64,000 nt of DNA from Brevibacillus brevis (lineage in GTDB: Bacteria; Bacillota; Bacilli; Brevibacillales; Brevibacillaceae), in assembly GCF_001039275.2 (NCBI RefSeq), contig NZ_CP030117.1, positions 5,187,501 to 5,251,500 on the forward strand, in the 5' to 3' direction. The translations under genes were made by a program, and so were the position numbers. This document shows, piece after piece, positions 61,005 to 64,000 of this stretch (positions are counted from its first letter, which is position 1; every line of letters begins with the position of its first letter). Below the pieces are notes generated by a model. That model was not told the origin of the DNA. It did not search any database and saw only the letters and a program-made list of their open reading frames with translations.

Positions 61005-62179
61005 AGGGCATGCGGATTGCTTCTGCTATGCTGCTGTTAGCAACGACTCTTCTTAGCGGCTGCTGGGACCAGAAATCGATTCAGGACCTTCGCTACTTAT
61101 CTGCTATTGGCATTGATTACGTCAACAATGAATATGTTTTATACGCCCAATCCACCGATCTGTCTACCGTCGCCAAGCAGGAGTCATCGACCACCCTTCA
61201 AGCACCACCTGCGACCATTTCGATCGGAAAAGGGAAAACACTTCAGTCTGCCTTTGATAACCTGCAAAAAAATGCGCAGGTACCCGTATTTCTAGGCTTT
61301 GTATCCTCCCTCGTCTTTCATGAGCGAATCTTGCAAAAGGGAGTGATCTCCACCCACGATATTATGAATCGATACGGACTGATTCGTTACACCAAATGGG
61401 TATTCGGAACGCGGGAGCCGATTGACAGAGTATTAAGCTCTCATTCTTTGGTTGGATTTTCTCCATTGGACTCTCTCTTGCATCAGCCAAAGGATGTTTA
61501 CGAGCAGCGTTCGTTTATCGAGCCGATCCAATTTTATCGGTTTATCTCGAACTTTTGGGAGCCGTCAAACACCGTGTTATTACCAAACATCACGCTGTAC
61601 GAGCGTTCCTGGAAAGAAAATAACCGTTTCATTTCTCGTCTATCCATCGATGGCATCCACGCCATTCATCGTGCAAATTGGCAGGGGTATTTCCCCAATC
61701 GTGATTTAATGGGGATTCGGTGGATGAATAGTAACACGAAATTTGCTGGGCTCATTGTGAGACAAAACAACACTCCCAAAGCAACAATGCGCATTGAGCA
61801 CGTCCAATTGGACATCACTCCGATTACCACCGGAGAGCATCCTCGTTATCAGGTCAATGTCCGACTTAATGGGTTCGTTCGCGAAATGATGAGTCCTGTT
61901 ACGCCTGCTTTCGTACGAAAAAACTCCGAAGAACAGATAGCCGAGCAAATTCGCGGGACGTTTCTAAAAGGAGTCAAAGCAGGGGTTGATCTCTATAGCT
62001 TGGAGGAAAGTTTGTTTAAAAAAGACTACCAAGCATGGCGAAAATACGAAATTCGCAAGCACAATAAGCTCACGCCTGATTCCCTGGCCCAAATTCAAGT
62101 CCACATGTTCTTAAGTGATTCTGGAAAAATGAAGATGGACTCGGTCAAATACCCTGACCCGCTTGGGCCGAATAAATAA
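61001..62179 (+). CDS. Spore germination receptor lipoprotein, GerC family (cluster 3)
   Basis: A 392-residue Ger(x)C lipoprotein with lipobox LLSGC (about residue 21), WDQKSIQDL and the conserved AIGIDYVNN segment. The ATG overlaps the gerA stop (ATGA); a second ATG three codons on is also possible. It ends cluster 3 and is followed by a terminator. Confidence 0.92.
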   Translation: MKGMRIASAMLLLATTLLSGCWDQKSIQDLRYLSAIGIDYVNNEYVLYAQSTDLSTVAKQESSTTLQAPPATISIGKGKTLQSAFDNLQKNAQVPVFLGFVSSLVFHERILQKGVISTHDIMNRYGLIRYTKWVFGTREPIDRVLSSHSLVGFSPLDSLLHQPKDVYEQRSFIEPIQFYRFISNFWEPSNTVLLPNITLYERSWKENNRFISRLSIDGIHAIHRANWQGYFPNRDLMGIRWMNSNTKFAGLIVRQNNTPKATMRIEHVQLDITPITTGEHPRYQVNVRLNGFVREMMSPVTPAFVRKNSEEQIAEQIRGTFLKGVKAGVDLYSLEESLFKKDYQAWRKYEIRKHNKLTPDSLAQIQVHMFLSDSGKMKMDSVKYPDPLGPNK

Positions 62180-62181
62180 AA

Positions 62182-62216
62182 AAACTGCTTGCCGAAGCTC
62201 GGACAAGCAGTTTCTT
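62182..62216 (+). terminator. Terminator after germination cluster 3
   Basis: AAACTGCTTG pairs with CAAGCAGTTT, with partial inner pairing, followed by CTTCTTT. It may also serve the convergent ald gene. Confidence 0.75.
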
Positions 62217-62236
62217 CTTTCTATTTACCGTTGAAG

Positions 62237-63361
62237 CTAGTTTTTCACCAGCAAAACTTCTTCAATAGAAGCATACGGCAGGTTATGCGCATCAGCGACA
62301 GCTTTGTAAGCGACTTTGCCGTCGATGACGTTTACGCCTTTTGCCAATGCTTTGTTGTCGCGAATTGCTTGTGCGTAGCCTTTGTTCGCCAATTGTACCG
62401 CGTAAGGAACGGTTACGTTGGTCAGGGCCAATGTAGATGTACGAGCGACTGCGCCAGGCATGTTGGCTACCGCGTAGTGAATCACACCGTGCTTCTCATA
62501 GGTTGGCTTGTCATGAGTAGTGATGCGGTCAACGGTTTCAATCGATCCGCCTTGGTCAATCGCAACGTCTACGATCACAGAACCAGGTGACATCTCTTTT
62601 ACCATGTCTTCTGTTACCAGACGTGGAGCACGAGCACCTGGAATGAGTACAGCGCCTACCAGCAAATCTGCTTTTTTCACAGCGTTTGCGATGTTGAAGG
62701 AATTGGACATCAGCGTCTGAACGCGACCTTGGAACAAGTCATCCAGTTGGCGCAGACGGTCTGCGTTTACATCGATGATCGTCACATTTGCACCCAGTCC
62801 AAGCGCCATTTTCGCTGCGTTCGTCCCTACGATCCCGCCGCCGATTACGACTACCTCGCCTTTTGGTACGCCTGGTACGCCACCGAGCAGAACACCTTTT
62901 CCACCGTATTGCTTTTCCAAGAATTGTGCGCCGATTTGAACGGACATGCGGCCTGCTACTTCAGACATCGGCATCAACAGAGGCAGAGCGCCATTGTCGA
63001 GCTGAATGGTTTCGTAAGCGATTGCAATCACTTTTTTGTCGATCAATTCACGAGTCAATTCAGGCTCTGGTGCGAGATGCAAATACGTAAACAGAATCAG
63101 ACCCTCGCGGAAATATCCGTATTCAGCAGGGAGTGGTTCTTTTACTTTCATTACCATGTCAGACGCCCATGCCTCTGCTGCTGTTTCTACGATCTCAGCG
63201 CCTACTGCCTTGTAATCTTCATTCGTAAAACCACTGCCTTGCCCTGCACTTGTTTCTACACGAACGGAATGTCCGTTTTGTACCAGAGCAGCTACACCTG
63301 CCGGGGTAATGGCTACGCGGTTCTCATTATTTTTAATTTCTTTTGGAATTCCAACGATCAT
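62237..63361 (-). CDS. ald: Alanine dehydrogenase
   Basis: A 374-residue NAD-dependent enzyme converting L-alanine to pyruvate and ammonia; in Bacillus it is needed for normal sporulation. The N-terminus [17 protein letters not shown], the NAD motif [21 protein letters not shown] and [16 protein letters not shown] are characteristic. The ATG at 63361 has AAGGAGG 11 bases upstream. The preceding PucR-type gene is the likely activator, and no strong -35 is visible upstream, as expected for an activated promoter. Confidence 0.96.
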   Translation of the reverse strand: MIVGIPKEIKNNENRVAITPAGVAALVQNGHSVRVETSAGQGSGFTNEDYKAVGAEIVETAAEAWASDMVMKVKEPLPAEYGYFREGLILFTYLHLAPEPELTRELIDKKVIAIAYETIQLDNGALPLLMPMSEVAGRMSVQIGAQFLEKQYGGKGVLLGGVPGVPKGEVVVIGGGIVGTNAAKMALGLGANVTIIDVNADRLRQLDDLFQGRVQTLMSNSFNIANAVKKADLLVGAVLIPGARAPRLVTEDMVKEMSPGSVIVDVAIDQGGSIETVDRITTHDKPTYEKHGVIHYAVANMPGAVARTSTLALTNVTVPYAVQLANKGYAQAIRDNKALAKGVNVIDGKVAYKAVADAHNLPYASIEEVLLVKN

Positions 63362-63470
63362 GATAAGTATGTCCTCCTTGGAAACGCCAATTTCTTTGCG
63401 GTTACTATTATTGTACAGCGTATCTTCGGGCATACTCCTTGGAGATTCCTTTAATTTTAGCGTCTTTTCA

Positions 63471-63488
63471 TTTGTGAAAATTCACAAA
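63471..63488. promoter_or_regulatory. Palindrome between adeR-like gene and ald
   Basis: TTTGTGAA-AA-TTCACAAA has perfect 8-bp arms. It lies at the end of the regulator gene, about 110 bases upstream of ald, and could be the activator's binding site. Confidence 0.5.
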
Positions 63489-63492
63489 CAAA

Positions 63493-64000
63493 CTACTGTT
63501 CCCCATCTAATTTGGCTATTTTCAACTCTAAATATAAGGCAGCCCGCTGGTTCATATTGTCGAGATCGACACGCATGATCTCCTCAATTCTTCTCAGTCG
63601 GTAGCTCAACGTATTAATGTGGATATGCAGGCGCTCTGCTGTCTTGTTGACCTTGCCAGCGGCATCCAAAAAAGTCTCCAATGTCGTCAAGAGCGTGGTC
63701 TGGTTGTCGCGATCGTACTGTCTGAGCTTTTCCAGCCGTTCATTCTGGTAGCCCTGCTCCTCTTCCCACTGCTTCAGTTGTAGTAGATATCGATAAATCC
63801 CTAGCTCGTGATACCCGTGAATCCCCTCATTTTCCTGCGGAAACAGCTTTTTGATCTTGAGCGCATGCAGCGCTTCCCTGTAGCTTTTCACAATATCCGT
63901 ATAAGACTTGTAATCTCTCCCGTACCCAGCAATTACCTGGCGTCCTTCCGTGACATGTGCTTCGAGCTTGCCGAGCGAGTCGGCGAGGAACTGTTCCACC
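63493..64000 (-). CDS. adeR: PucR/CdaR-type regulator, probable AdeR (5' part outside window)
   Basis: The C-terminal 168 residues of a PucR-family activator; the frame continues beyond the window. The C-terminal helix-turn-helix domain is clear: TLETFLDAAGKVNKTAERL and HINTLSYRLRRIEEIMRVDL (the PucR HTH_30 signature). It sits immediately upstream of ald in the same direction, as B. subtilis AdeR (YukF), which activates ald, does. The AdeR assignment rests on this neighbourhood. Confidence 0.8.
   Translation of the reverse strand, partial: VEQFLADSLGKLEAHVTEGRQVIAGYGRDYKSYTDIVKSYREALHALKIKKLFPQENEGIHGYHELGIYRYLLQLKQWEEEQGYQNERLEKLRQYDRDNQTTLLTTLETFLDAAGKVNKTAERLHIHINTLSYRLRRIEEIMRVDLDNMNQRAALYLELKIAKLDGEQ

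Noticed and set aside
63471-63488. Rex or CRP/FNR binding site
   Set aside because: The half-sites are separated by four bases (TGTGA-N4-TCACA) rather than six, so assignment to these regulators is not supported.

Overview
The window looks like chromosomal DNA of an aerobic, endospore-forming member of the Bacillales, most likely Brevibacillus or a close Paenibacillaceae relative. The evidence is three spore-germinant receptor operons, CotF-type coat proteins, a YjcZ-type mini-protein, an SLH-domain protein, a B. subtilis-style fadNAE operon with a FadR box, S-box, T-box and cobalamin riboswitches, and AGGAGG ribosome sites. Genus is inferred from gene content only. No rRNA operon, canonical tRNA, CRISPR array, prophage or intact insertion sequence was seen.

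Layout, left half. 1-3.5 kb: heterodimeric multidrug ABC exporter (bmrC, partial bmrD) behind a promoter-terminator leader, and a GNAT acetyltransferase. 3.5-11.4 kb: methionine salvage in two divergent SAM-riboswitch operons (mtnK-mtnA leftward, mtnW-X-B-D rightward), with an ECF sigma/anti-sigma pair (SigM/YhdL type) between them. 11.4-19.1 kb: two back-to-back germinant receptor operons, one in A-B-C order, the other B-A-C. 19.1-24.7 kb: fatty acid beta-oxidation (fadN-A-E). 24.9-27.7 kb: SLH protein, a decayed membrane gene, an unknown protein and a lipoprotein. 27.7-31.3 kb: proline synthesis (proB-A-C) behind a T-box. 31.3-33 kb: a P-loop/Asp23-like protein and two coat-type proteins. 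33-36.9 kb: a MocR regulator divergent from a LysE exporter, then a DUF47-Pit phosphate module.

Layout, right half. 36.9-38.9 kb: an aminoglycoside-phosphotransferase-like gene remnant and a PadR-led operon. 38.9-44.5 kb: an ECF sigma factor, an anti-sigma factor with a YcdB-like extracytoplasmic part, and two tandem secreted YcdB-like proteins. A 117-bp fragment of the sigma gene is stranded between the duplicates, and both duplicates carry the same ECF-type promoter. 44.7-49.9 kb: a cupredoxin-like protein lacking copper ligands, an MFS transporter, ispH, panE, and a GSI-beta-type glutamine synthetase with a GlnR/TnrA box. 50-54.1 kb: an L,D-transpeptidase, small spore-type proteins, a caspase-fold-like protein, and a DIP1984-family protein followed after one base by a 126-nt tRNA-like RNA. 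54.1-57.2 kb: cobalt uptake operon cbiMNQO under a cobalamin riboswitch. 57.3-62.2 kb: pyrD and a third germinant receptor operon (B-A-C). 62.2-64 kb: alanine dehydrogenase and its probable PucR-type activator (partial).

The strongest candidates for undescribed biology are the DIP1984/tRNA-like RNA unit and the sigma/anti-sigma/YcdB module with its partial duplication. Positions and motifs were read by eye and most gene starts were chosen from ribosome-binding sites. No similarity search or folding program was run.
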